Below, piece after piece: positions 1-7,664 of a stretch of 17,738 nucleotides of DNA. Source of the DNA: an uncultured Chloroflexota bacterium (GTDB taxonomy: Bacteria; Chloroflexota; Anaerolineae; Anaerolineales; Anaerolineaceae); assembly GCA_902795255.1 (NCBI GenBank), contig CADBKS010000039.1, positions 1 to 17,738 of the forward strand. The letters run 5' to 3'. A program made the position numbers and the translations under genes. Within the stretch, counting starts at the first letter, position 1, and the number at the start of each line of letters is the position of its first letter. The notes beneath the pieces were generated by a model that saw only the letters and a program-made list of their open reading frames with translations, was not told where the DNA came from and did not search any database.

Positions 1-429
1 GGTGCGGATTACCGCGCACTGCTCAGCGGACAAAAGATCGCTGTGGAGACAGGCATCCGTGAGGTCCCGAACGCCTTGGCCTGTTACGCGGTCAGCGGCG
101 CCCTGATGGGCATGGTCGGTTTCATCAGCCTGGCAAATACCGGATCCCAGCAGATGAGCCTGAATTTCGGGTCCATCGGGATCATGTTCACCGCGTTCCT
201 GCCGATGTTCATCGGCGGCTGGATCGGACGCTACATCAACAAACGCGTCGGGATCCTGCTCGGCGCCGTGTCCATGGCGCTGATCTCGCTGGCTTACGCC
301 CGCTTTGATACGGCTTCATCGGTTCAGAGCATCGTTTCTGCCCTGCTGCTGGTCCTGTTCCTCATTTATCTGAACAATGAGTTCGCGATCCTCGGAAAAT
401 TCCGCGCGAAGAAGGAAAACCCGGCATGA
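1..429 (+). CDS. Sugar ABC transporter permease, RbsC/BPD_transp_2 type (3' end only)
   Basis: This is the C-terminal 142 residues of an inner-membrane permease; the start lies before the window. It opens with a short loop (LSGQKIAVETGI), comparable to the cytoplasmic loop of ribose/xylose-type permeases. Hydrophobic helices follow, including FLPMFIGGWIGR and a final helix ending in LIYLNNEF, then a short basic tail (KFRAKKEN). I recognise this pattern from CUT2 sugar permeases rather than MFS carriers. Its stop overlaps the start of the GH3 gene by ATGA at 426-429, so the two are co-transcribed and probably translationally coupled. Given rhaBAD downstream, it most likely imports L-rhamnose or a small rhamnoside. 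The ATPase and binding protein would lie upstream, outside the window. Family confidence is moderate because only the C-terminal part is visible; the substrate is inferred from context. Confidence 0.75.
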   Translation, partial: GADYRALLSGQKIAVETGIREVPNALACYAVSGALMGMVGFISLANTGSQQMSLNFGSIGIMFTAFLPMFIGGWIGRYINKRVGILLGAVSMALISLAYARFDTASSVQSIVSALLLVLFLIYLNNEFAILGKFRAKKENPA

Positions 430-2099
430 TCGATCTCAAAGCGAATCCTTTTTACCTGAATGAGGCTCAGATCGCCTGGGTGCAGCGTACGCTCGCATCC
501 ATGACGGAGGAGGAAAAGATCGGGCAGCTGTTTTTCCCGATCGGTTTCTCAGCCGATGAAAACTATCTGCGTTATGAGATGCTGCGCTTCCATATCGGCG
601 GGCTGCTATTCAAGACCGCTCCTGCCGGAGAGATCCGGTCCGCGCTGCAGTTCGTGCAGGACAACAGCCGGATCCCGCTGCTCTGCGCGGCAAATCTGGA
701 ATTCGGTTCCACCGGCTTTATTGAAGAAGGCACGATGTTCGGCCAGCAGATGGCGATCGGTGCCACGGGTGACCCGGAGCATGCTTACCGGATGGGATAT
801 GTTTCCTGCAAAGAAGCCTCTGCCGTCGGATGCAATTTCGCCTTTGCTCCGGTCAGTGATCCGGATCTGAACTGGCGGAATCCGATCGTCAATGTCCGTT
901 CGTACGGCTGTGATCCGGAGCGGATCCTGGCGATGTGCAAAGCCTACAAGCGCGGCGCGGATGAAAATCACGTCGCCGTTTCCGTGAAGCACTTCCCCGG
1001 TGATGGCGTGGATGAAGTCGATCAGCACCTGCTGGTCAGTGTCAACACGATGTCCGTGGAAGAATGGGAAGCCGTTTACGGCAAAATTTACCGCGGGATG
1101 ATCGAAGACGGTGCGATGTCCTTTATGGTCGGCCACATTGACTTCCCGGCCTGGCGGTACCGCCAAAATCCGGATCTCCCGAAAGCCCTGGTCCCCGCCA
1201 GCCAGTCCCCCGAACTGATGACCGGCCTGCTGCGGGAGCATCTCGGATTCAACGGACTGATCATCACGGACGCGACCCCGATGGTCGGTTACAACTGCGC
1301 CGCCAGACGCAGTGAAGCCGTTCCTCGGACGATCGCGGCCGGAGCGGATATGTTCCTGTTCAACAAGAGCCTGGAAGAGGACTTTGAATACATGGCGGAA
1401 GGCATCCGGAACGGTCTGCTGACGTGGGAACGCGTCGATGAAGCGGTCACCCGCATCCTGGCCATGAAGGCGGCGCTGGGACTGAACGAACAGCGCATGC
1501 CGTCGGAAGAGGCCATGGACTGTATCGGCTGTGCGGAGCATCACCGCTGGGCGCGGGAATGTGCGGATGAGGCGGTCACGCTCGTGAAGGATACGGCAGG
1601 CAATCTGCCGCTGCGGCCCGAAAAAACAAAGCGGCTGCTGCTGGAAGTGCTCGGCGGGTTCCCGAAAGAGGCTCATATCGCCGAATATATGAAGCGCAAA
1701 CTGGAGGACAGGGGCTTTGAAGTTACCGTCTGGCAGCCGGAAGATTTCAGCACCTATCGGTTCGGCGTTAAGCCGTTCACGGACCGTTTCGACGCGGTCC
1801 TGTACCTCGGCAATGTCGAAAATGCCAGCAACAAAACGACGAACCGCATCAACTGGTCCACTTTCTGGGGACACGGGGACAATGTGCCCTGGTTCGTCCA
1901 TGAAGTCCCGACCGTTTTTGCTTCGCTTGCCAATCCCTATCATCTGGTGGATGTGCCCATGATCGGCACCTATATCAACTGTTATTCCAATAACGATGAA
2001 ACACTGGATGCGCTGACCGAAAAACTGACCGGAAAAGACAGCTTCCGCGGTGTCAGTCCGACCGATCCTTTCTGCGGAAAAGAATACCTGCGTTACTGA
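426..2099 (+). CDS. Glycoside hydrolase family 3 protein, NagZ-type, cytoplasmic
   Basis: A 557-residue two-domain GH3 enzyme with no signal peptide, so it should act on imported oligosaccharides. The N-terminal TIM barrel (about 15-350) carries NVRSYG (156-161), K188-H189 in KHFPGDG, D199-Q-H201, and LIITD with the expected nucleophile D282. The Asp-X-His pair in the KHFPGxG loop is the general acid/base dyad of NagZ-like GH3 members, unlike beta-glucosidases, which use a Glu from the second domain. The second domain (about 370-557) contains LVKDTAGNLPL and ends with FRGVSPTDPF, as in two-domain NagZ homologues. Starting ATG overlaps the permease stop (ATGA), and a GGAAAA-type weak SD precedes it. 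Substrate is uncertain: a beta-N-acetylglucosaminide is suggested by the dyad, but the next-but-one gene (beta-phosphoglucomutase) makes a glucoside, possibly cleaved by phosphorolysis, worth considering. Confidence 0.88.
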   Translation: MIDLKANPFYLNEAQIAWVQRTLASMTEEEKIGQLFFPIGFSADENYLRYEMLRFHIGGLLFKTAPAGEIRSALQFVQDNSRIPLLCAANLEFGSTGFIEEGTMFGQQMAIGATGDPEHAYRMGYVSCKEASAVGCNFAFAPVSDPDLNWRNPIVNVRSYGCDPERILAMCKAYKRGADENHVAVSVKHFPGDGVDEVDQHLLVSVNTMSVEEWEAVYGKIYRGMIEDGAMSFMVGHIDFPAWRYRQNPDLPKALVPASQSPELMTGLLREHLGFNGLIITDATPMVGYNCAARRSEAVPRTIAAGADMFLFNKSLEEDFEYMAEGIRNGLLTWERVDEAVTRILAMKAALGLNEQRMPSEEAMDCIGCAEHHRWARECADEAVTLVKDTAGNLPLRPEKTKRLLLEVLGGFPKEAHIAEYMKRKLEDRGFEVTVWQPEDFSTYRFGVKPFTDRFDAVLYLGNVENASNKTTNRINWSTFWGHGDNVPWFVHEVPTVFASLANPYHLVDVPMIGTYINCYSNNDETLDALTEKLTGKDSFRGVSPTDPFCGKEYLRY

Positions 2100-2102
2100 G
2101 GA

Positions 2103-3572
2103 ATGCGTATGTTTGAAAACGAGAAAAAACACTGGCTGGAAACCGCTGAAAGCCTGAAACCGGTCCTGAGAAAGGAAACCGTCCGGCCGATCGCCGGTAT
2201 GCCGGACCATGCCCTGACCGAAAATGAGAGCGTCATCCTGGATTTCGGGAACCATTACGTCGGCAGGATCACGCTGAAACTGTCGTATCAGGGCAGCCAC
2301 CCGGATGCTCCGGCCTGGCTGGCGGTCAAATTCTGCGAAAATGAACGGGAGCTGAATGAGTCCGCGCAGGATTATCACGGCTGGATCAGCAAGGGCTGGA
2401 TCCAGCAGGAAGCGATCCATGTGGATGTGCTCCCCGCGGAAGTGAGCCTGCCGCGCCGTTACGCTTTCCGTTTCGTAAAGATCGATGTTCTCGCGCTTTC
2501 TTCCAAATATCAGCTCGTCATCGAAGACGCTGCCGCCGTGACAACGACCGGTGCGGATGACGCGGCGGTCGAAGAGATCCCGCTCACACCGGAAGATGCC
2601 CGGATCGATCAGGTCTCGCTCCGCACCCTCCGCAGCTGTATGCAGGATTTCTTTGAGGATGGCCCGAAGCGCGACCGACGTCTGTGGCTGGGGGATCTGC
2701 GGCTGCAGGCCCTGACGAATTCTGTCACGTACCGGAATTTTGATCTGGTCCGGCGCTGTCTGTATCTCTTCGCCGGGACAGCGGATGAAAACGGCCGGCT
2801 CGCGGCCTGCCTGTTTACCGAACCTGCGGTCGAGGCGGACGATACATTTATGTTCGATTATTCGCTTTTCTTTATCCCGACGCTGCTGAACTATTTCACG
2901 GCAAGCGGGGATAAAGAAACGCTTCACGACCTGCTGCCCGTTGCGCTCCGGCAGCTGGAACTTGCCGAGGAGGCTTTTGATCCGGAGACGCAGATGCTCC
3001 GGGATTTTGATGATCCGAGAAAGTGCTTCGTGGACTGGGTGCTGGAACTGAATAAACAGACCGCGGGACACGCGATCTGGATCTATTGCGCGGAAGCAGC
3101 GCTGCGGCTTTCCCCTGATCCTGCGCTTGAGGAAAAAATAAGGCTCCGCAGAGAAGCCGCGCGGCGCTGCCGGTATAACGAAGAAAAACAGCTTTTTGTG
3201 AGCGGGCCTGCCGGACAGGTTTCATGGGCGTCTCAGGTATGGGCAGTCCTTGCCGGGATCATTGACGGAGAGGAAGCTGTCAAATGTCTGGAATCCGTCG
3301 GTAAAGAACCCGGTGCCATTCCGATGGTGACTCCTTACATGATGCATCATTACGTTGAAGCGCTCTGCAAAATCGGGAACAGGCAGAAGGCAATTCAGGT
3401 GATCCGGGAGTATTGGGGCGCTATGGTGAAGGCCGGCGCGGATACTTTCTGGGAGCTGTTCAACCCGGCGAATCCGGATGAGTCGCCGTATGGCTCGCCG
3501 ATCGTCAACAGTTACTGTCACGCCTGGAGCTGCACGCCTTCATGGTTCCTGCGGAGCGGGATTCTGGAGTGA
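2103..3572 (+). CDS. GH78-like alpha-L-rhamnosidase / six-hairpin glycosidase, short form
   Basis: A 489-residue protein without a signal peptide. It has an N-terminal beta-sandwich (about 40-165, ILDFGNHYVGRITLKL) and a C-terminal (alpha/alpha)6 barrel (about 170-485). The barrel starts with DGPKRDRRLWLGD (186-198), matching the position of the DCPxREExxGWxGD catalytic motif of GH78. E451 in DTFWELFNP corresponds to the second catalytic carboxylate, and H473 lies in CHAWSCTP. It is much shorter than multi-domain GH78 enzymes, and the motif reads KRD where many members have REE, so the acid residue may be shifted to an Asp. The product L-rhamnose would feed the kinase, isomerase and aldolase downstream. 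The start at 2103 lies 3 nt after the GH3 stop; an in-frame ATG at 2109 is an alternative. Family membership is fairly secure; exact linkage specificity is not visible. Confidence 0.82.
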   Translation: MRMFENEKKHWLETAESLKPVLRKETVRPIAGMPDHALTENESVILDFGNHYVGRITLKLSYQGSHPDAPAWLAVKFCENERELNESAQDYHGWISKGWIQQEAIHVDVLPAEVSLPRRYAFRFVKIDVLALSSKYQLVIEDAAAVTTTGADDAAVEEIPLTPEDARIDQVSLRTLRSCMQDFFEDGPKRDRRLWLGDLRLQALTNSVTYRNFDLVRRCLYLFAGTADENGRLAACLFTEPAVEADDTFMFDYSLFFIPTLLNYFTASGDKETLHDLLPVALRQLELAEEAFDPETQMLRDFDDPRKCFVDWVLELNKQTAGHAIWIYCAEAALRLSPDPALEEKIRLRREAARRCRYNEEKQLFVSGPAGQVSWASQVWAVLAGIIDGEEAVKCLESVGKEPGAIPMVTPYMMHHYVEALCKIGNRQKAIQVIREYWGAMVKAGADTFWELFNPANPDESPYGSPIVNSYCHAWSCTPSWFLRSGILE

Positions 3573-3576
3573 TCTT

Positions 3577-4215
3577 ATGAAATACAAAGGCATTATTTTT
3601 GATCTTGACGGCGTGATCTGCTCTACGGACGAACAGCATTATCTCGCCTGGAAAGCGCTCGCGGATAAACTGGGCGTTCCCTTTGACCGGGAACGCAACA
3701 ATCTGCTGCGCGGTGTGAGCCGGATGGCCTGTGTTGATATCATTCTCGAAAAGAGCACAAAGACCTATTCGGATGAAGAAAAACTGCAGATGGCTGCGGA
3801 GAAGAATGAGATGTACCGCCGGCTGCTGGCGGAAATATCCGAAAAAGACCTTTCCGATGATGTGCGGAATACGCTGAATACCTTCCGGGCCGCCGGTCTG
3901 AAACTGGCGATCGGTTCATCCAGCAAAAATACGCCTTTTATCCTTGAACGGATCGGACTGGGAAATTTCTTTGACGCGGTTTCCGACGGAAATAACATCA
4001 CTCATTCCAAACCGCATCCGGAGGTCTTCCTGAAGGCTGCCGCGATGCTGGGCCTTGACCCGGCGGACTGTCTGGTCGTCGAAGATGCGCATGCCGGGGT
4101 AGAGGCGGCTGGGGCCGGCGGGTTTGACTGCGCGGCGATGGGCGATGCCCGGGACGATGAACGCGCGGTCCTGCATCTGGGAAAATTCTCCGATCTGCTT
4201 CAGATTCTGAATTAA
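3577..4215 (+). CDS. pgmB: Beta-phosphoglucomutase (HAD superfamily)
   Basis: A 212-residue cytoplasmic HAD phosphomutase that would convert beta-D-glucose 1-phosphate to glucose 6-phosphate through a 1,6-bisphosphate intermediate. Visible motifs are D9 and D11 in FDLDGV (phosphorylated nucleophile and acid/base), H21 in the cap, the substrate loop RGVSRM (45-50) as in known beta-PGMs, S114-S116 (motif II), K145 in SKPHPE, and E169-D170 (motif IV). Length fits the family. ATG 3577 is chosen because GGAG (3566-3569) sits at proper spacing and the FDLDG motif starts at the usual residue; a longer in-frame extension upstream overlaps the GH78 gene and has no such support. Its place among rhamnose genes implies that a glycoside is being phosphorolysed in the same pathway. 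A related sugar-phosphate mutase or phosphatase activity is the main alternative. Confidence 0.85.
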   Translation: MKYKGIIFDLDGVICSTDEQHYLAWKALADKLGVPFDRERNNLLRGVSRMACVDIILEKSTKTYSDEEKLQMAAEKNEMYRRLLAEISEKDLSDDVRNTLNTFRAAGLKLAIGSSSKNTPFILERIGLGNFFDAVSDGNNITHSKPHPEVFLKAAAMLGLDPADCLVVEDAHAGVEAAGAGGFDCAAMGDARDDERAVLHLGKFSDLLQILN

Positions 4216-4225
4216 CGGCTGTTCT

Positions 4226-5506
4226 ATGAAATACTATCTTGCGATCGATATCGGCGCTTCTTCCGGCAGGCATATCGTCGGGTGGATGGAGGACGGAGCG
4301 CTTCGGACCCGGGAAGTATACCGCTTCCCGAACGGCGTCACGGAAACGGACGGAAGCCTCACATGGGATATTAAAGCGCTGGAAGCTCATGTCAGAGCCG
4401 GAATCGATGCAGCGCTGAACGGGTTCCCGATGATCGAAAGCCTTTCCATCGATACCTGGGGTGTGGATTATGTGCTGCTGAACGGAGATGCTCCGGTCCT
4501 TCCCTGTTATGCATATCGGGACAGCCGGACGGAAGCTGTCATTTCCCGTGTGCATGAAAAAATGCCCTTTGCGGAACTTTACCGGCGGACCGGGATCCAG
4601 TTCCAGCCGTTCAACACGGTCTATCAGCTTTACGCGGATAAGCTTGCGGGCAGACTGGAAAAAGCGGATGATTTCCTGATGATCCCGGAATACCTGATGT
4701 TCCGGCTGTGCGGGGTGAAGTCCCATGAATATACCAATGCCACGACCGGCGGCATGGTGAGCGCTCAGACCGGGGAATATGATCCGGATATCCTTTCCGC
4801 GCTGGGGTTCCCGGAGCGGCTTTTCCATTCCCTGCAGCAGCCGGGAACGGTCATCGGGGAATACAAAGGCATCCGGGTCATGCTTTGCGCCACCCATGAT
4901 ACGGGCAGTGCGGTGGAGGGGATCCCGATGGAGGGCAATGAGCTGTATATTTCCTCCGGTACCTGGTCGCTTCTGGGTGTGAAGACGATGAAGCCGCTCA
5001 CGGATGAAAACAGCCGGAAAGCGAATTATTCCAATGAGGGCGGTGTCGGCTATAATCGTTATCAGAAAAATATCATGGGGATGTGGCTGGTCAACCGTCT
5101 GCGGGATGAACTCTGCCCGGATAAGCCCTGGCCGGAGATCACCGCAGAGGCTTCCGAAAGTGATTTTGACGGAATGGTCGATGCCAACGCGCAGGCATTT
5201 CTGTCGCCGGTAAGCATGAAACAGGCTTTTGATGACGCGCTCCCGGAAAAACCGCGGACTGCCGCGGATTATTTCCGCTGCGCATACCGCAGTCTGGCCC
5301 TCAGTTACCGGGACGCGGTCCGTGAACTGGAACACAATACCGGAGAGCATTATCGCAGGCTCTATATCGTGGGCGGCGGTGCGAAAAACCGCTTTTTGAA
5401 TGAACTTACCGCGGAAGCTGTCGGGAAGGAAGTGATCGCCCTGCCGATCGAAGCGACCGCTTTGGGAAACCTGAAGATACAGATGGAGGCAAACCATGAG
5501 TTATAA
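4226..5506 (+). CDS. rhaB: L-rhamnulokinase
   Basis: Phosphorylates L-rhamnulose to L-rhamnulose 1-phosphate using ATP. This FGGY kinase matches RhaB along its length: AIDIGASSGR (6-15), IDTWGVDYVLL (75-85), AYRDSRT (96-102), GIQFQPFNT (123-131), EYTNATT (168-174), ATHDTGSAV with catalytic base D225 (222-230), SSGTWSLLG (243-251), NEGGVG, NIMGMWL, and the ATP-site IVGGGAKN near 375. At 426 residues it is clearly shorter than E. coli RhaB (489). It stops soon after EATALGNLKIQ, where the classical protein carries roughly 45 more residues. The gene overlaps rhaA by 11 nt (5496-5506). It starts 10 nt after pgmB. All catalytic motifs are intact, so I treat it as functional, perhaps a compact subtype. 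Confidence 0.95.
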   Translation: MKYYLAIDIGASSGRHIVGWMEDGALRTREVYRFPNGVTETDGSLTWDIKALEAHVRAGIDAALNGFPMIESLSIDTWGVDYVLLNGDAPVLPCYAYRDSRTEAVISRVHEKMPFAELYRRTGIQFQPFNTVYQLYADKLAGRLEKADDFLMIPEYLMFRLCGVKSHEYTNATTGGMVSAQTGEYDPDILSALGFPERLFHSLQQPGTVIGEYKGIRVMLCATHDTGSAVEGIPMEGNELYISSGTWSLLGVKTMKPLTDENSRKANYSNEGGVGYNRYQKNIMGMWLVNRLRDELCPDKPWPEITAEASESDFDGMVDANAQAFLSPVSMKQAFDDALPEKPRTAADYFRCAYRSLALSYRDAVRELEHNTGEHYRRLYIVGGGAKNRFLNELTAEAVGKEVIALPIEATALGNLKIQMEANHEL

Positions 5507-6752
5507 CGACGCGAAAGAACGATATGCAGCGCTGGGAGTAGACACGGATGCCGCGATCGAAAAGCTGAGGACCGTTCCGGTCTCGCTTCACTGCTGGCAG
5601 GGAGACGATGTCCGCGGATTCGATACCGATCCGAACAAACCGCTGACCGGCGGGATCCAGACGACCGGCAATTATCCGGGCAGGGCCCGGACCCCGGAGG
5701 AACTCATGGCGGACCTGGACCTGGTCCTCAGCCTGATCCCCGGTACGCCGAAAATGAACCTGCACGCCAGCTATGCCATTTTCGAAGACGGCGAATGGGC
5801 GGACAGGGACAAACTGGAACCGAAGCATTTCGCAAAATGGGCGGAATTCTGCAAAGCCCGCGGTCTGGGCTGTGACTTCAACCCGACATTTTTCTCTCAT
5901 CCGAAATGCGACCCGCTGACCCTTTCCTCTCCGAATGAAGAGATCCGCCGGTTCTGGATCGATCACGGGAAAGCCTGCATCCGCATCTCGGAATACCTCG
6001 CGGAAGAACTCGGACAGAAATGCGTGATGAACATCTGGACCGGAGACGGATTCAAGGATATCCCCGCGGACCGCATGGGCCCCCGCGTCCGTTATAGGGA
6101 GTCGATCGATGCGATCCTGAGCGAACCCTATGATTTCAGCAAAGTCAAGCCGTGCATCGAGAGCAAAGTGTTCGGGATCGGCGTGGAGGCTTATACCGTC
6201 GGCAGTGCGGAATTTGCCCTGAGCTACGCGGCTATGAACATGGACAAATGCATTCCGCTGATGGACAACGGCCACTATCACCCGACCGAAGTCGTGAGCG
6301 ACAAGATCCCGGCGCTGCTGGCATTTTTCCCGGAGATCGCGCTGCACGTCACCCGACCGATCCGCTGGGACAGCGATCACGTGGTGCTGTTTGATGATGA
6401 GACGAAGGAGATCGCCCGGGAGATCGTCCGCTGCGGCGGTCTGGAGGGCAGCGTGAATATCGCGCTGGATTACTTCGATGCCTCCATCAACCGTCTGGCT
6501 GCCTGGACGGTAGGGTACCGCAACGTCCAGAAAGCCCTGCTTTATGCCCTGCTCCAGCCGAATGCCGAACTGAAATCGCTGCAGGATCAGGACCGTTTCA
6601 CGGAACTGATGGTGGCCCAGGAAGAGCTGAAGACCATGCCCTTCGAGGCTGTCTGGAACGAATACTGCGCGCGCTGCAGCAAACCGCTGGACGGGGAATG
6701 GCTGCCGGTTGTTCTGGCGTATGAAGAAAAAGTTTTGAGGAACCGCAAATGA
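5496..6752 (+). CDS. rhaA: L-rhamnose isomerase
   Basis: Interconverts L-rhamnose and L-rhamnulose, the first catabolic step, in the cytoplasm. The 418-residue length equals the usual family length. Metal and active-site residues are visible: E231 in GIGVEAYTVGS, D257 in MDNGHYHP (256-263), H284 in IALHVTRP, and D292/D294 in RWDSDHVV. LHCWQGDDV (31-39) and GGIQTTGNYPG (52-62) are family signatures at the N terminus. The start at ATG 5496 is fixed by GGAGG at 5485-5489, which lies inside the rhaB coding sequence, giving an 11-nt overlap. The stop overlaps the rhaD start as ATGA (6749-6752). Nothing is missing or odd. Confidence 0.97.
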   Translation: MSYNDAKERYAALGVDTDAAIEKLRTVPVSLHCWQGDDVRGFDTDPNKPLTGGIQTTGNYPGRARTPEELMADLDLVLSLIPGTPKMNLHASYAIFEDGEWADRDKLEPKHFAKWAEFCKARGLGCDFNPTFFSHPKCDPLTLSSPNEEIRRFWIDHGKACIRISEYLAEELGQKCVMNIWTGDGFKDIPADRMGPRVRYRESIDAILSEPYDFSKVKPCIESKVFGIGVEAYTVGSAEFALSYAAMNMDKCIPLMDNGHYHPTEVVSDKIPALLAFFPEIALHVTRPIRWDSDHVVLFDDETKEIAREIVRCGGLEGSVNIALDYFDASINRLAAWTVGYRNVQKALLYALLQPNAELKSLQDQDRFTELMVAQEELKTMPFEAVWNEYCARCSKPLDGEWLPVVLAYEEKVLRNRK

Positions 6753-7561
6753 AAGAACTCACTGCAGCCCCGTTTTTTGTTGAATTCGTCCTCACCGCGA
6801 CGAACATGTATGCTCATGGCTGGGACGAACGCAACGGCGGGAATATCAGCATGATGCTGGATGAAAACGAATTGAGCGAATATATTGACCCGGCCAAAGT
6901 GATCCGCACGATCCCGACCGAATTCACCGCTCCGGAACTGGACGGCCGGTATTTTCTCGTCACGGGTACCGGGAAATATTTCAAAAATGTGCAGTACGCC
7001 CCGGATGTCAACCTCGGCCTCGTCCGTCTCGCGGATCAGGGCCGTCAGGCCGAACTGCTGTGGGGCTTCACAGACGGCGGAAAGTGCACCAGCGAATTTC
7101 CCGCGCATATGATGAGCCATGCTGCCCGGCTGAAGGTCGATCCGGCCAACCGCGTGGTGATGCACTGCCACCCGTCCAATCTGCTGGCGATGACCTATGT
7201 CCATGACCTGGATGAGCGCGCTTTTACCCGCACGCTCTGGCAGATGTGCACGGAATGCATCGTGGTCTTTCCGGAAGGTGTCAACGTGCTACCCTGGATG
7301 CTCTGCGGGACGAATGAGATCGGCGAAGCGACCGCCGAAAAGATGCTGACCGCCCGCCTGGTGGTCTGGGCGCAGCACGGCATTTACGGCGCCGGCAGGG
7401 ACCTGGACGAGACCTTCGGCCTGATCGAAACAGCCGAAAAAGCTGCCGAGATCTACATGAAGATCGCCCACCTCCCGCGCATCAACACCATCACCGACGA
7501 ACAGATGCACCTGCTGGAACAGCGCTTCGGGATCAAAGCAAGAGAAGGCTACCTGGACTGA
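6749..7561 (+). CDS. rhaD: L-rhamnulose-1-phosphate aldolase
   Basis: Zn-dependent class II aldolase that splits L-rhamnulose 1-phosphate into dihydroxyacetone phosphate and L-lactaldehyde. The 270-residue protein has ATNMYAHGWDERNGGN (17-32) at the phosphate-binding end, catalytic E116 in CTSEFPAH, and zinc ligands H139 and H141 in MHCHPSN plus H210 in WAQHGIYG. These correspond closely in spacing to E. coli RhaD E117, H141, H143 and H212. It is the last gene of the operon, joined to rhaA by an ATGA overlap and followed within about 20 nt by a strong terminator. L-lactaldehyde handling (a FucO-type reductase or a propanediol-utilisation shell) is not encoded in the window. Confidence 0.97.
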   Translation: MKELTAAPFFVEFVLTATNMYAHGWDERNGGNISMMLDENELSEYIDPAKVIRTIPTEFTAPELDGRYFLVTGTGKYFKNVQYAPDVNLGLVRLADQGRQAELLWGFTDGGKCTSEFPAHMMSHAARLKVDPANRVVMHCHPSNLLAMTYVHDLDERAFTRTLWQMCTECIVVFPEGVNVLPWMLCGTNEIGEATAEKMLTARLVVWAQHGIYGAGRDLDETFGLIETAEKAAEIYMKIAHLPRINTITDEQMHLLEQRFGIKAREGYLD

Positions 7562-7581
7562 CTGCCCGGAGAGGAAAAAAC

Positions 7582-7627
7582 GAAAGCAAACCCGCTGAAC
7601 GAAAGACCGTTCAGCGGGTTTGCTTTT
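7582..7627. terminator. Bidirectional rho-independent terminator
   Basis: A 19-bp perfect stem (7583-7601 with 7608-7626) containing AACCCGCTGAACG and its complement, with a 6-nt loop AAAGAC. On the + strand TTTT ends the right arm, serving the rha operon. On the - strand the A-run GGAAAAAACG (7573-7582) becomes a U-tract, which gives an even better terminator for the convergent CHR/LOR-like transcript. It lies between the two convergent stops at 7561 and 7665. Confidence 0.92.
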
Positions 7628-7664
7628 GAAAGTTTTGGGCTCATTCTTTGTGGCCGGAAGAGGC

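Noticed and set aside
1..429. Reading the first gene as an MFS or GPH symporter C terminus
   Set aside because: The loop and helix pattern (LSGQKIAVETGI, FLPMFIGG, final LIYLNNE) fits RbsC-type ABC permeases better.
606..3071. An 821-codon open frame on the - strand opposite the GH3 and GH78 genes
   Set aside because: It runs antisense to two genes with clear catalytic motifs. Its translation is rich in Arg, Phe, His and Asp with no recognisable domain, as expected from the reverse complement of GC-rich coding DNA with few stops.
3998..5497. A 499-codon - strand open frame opposite pgmB and rhaB
   Set aside because: It mirrors the rhaB codon pattern, has no family motif and no ribosome site, and the + strand product is unambiguous.
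5406..6380. A 324-codon - strand open frame opposite rhaA
   Set aside because: Shadow of rhaA; low-complexity, motif-free translation.
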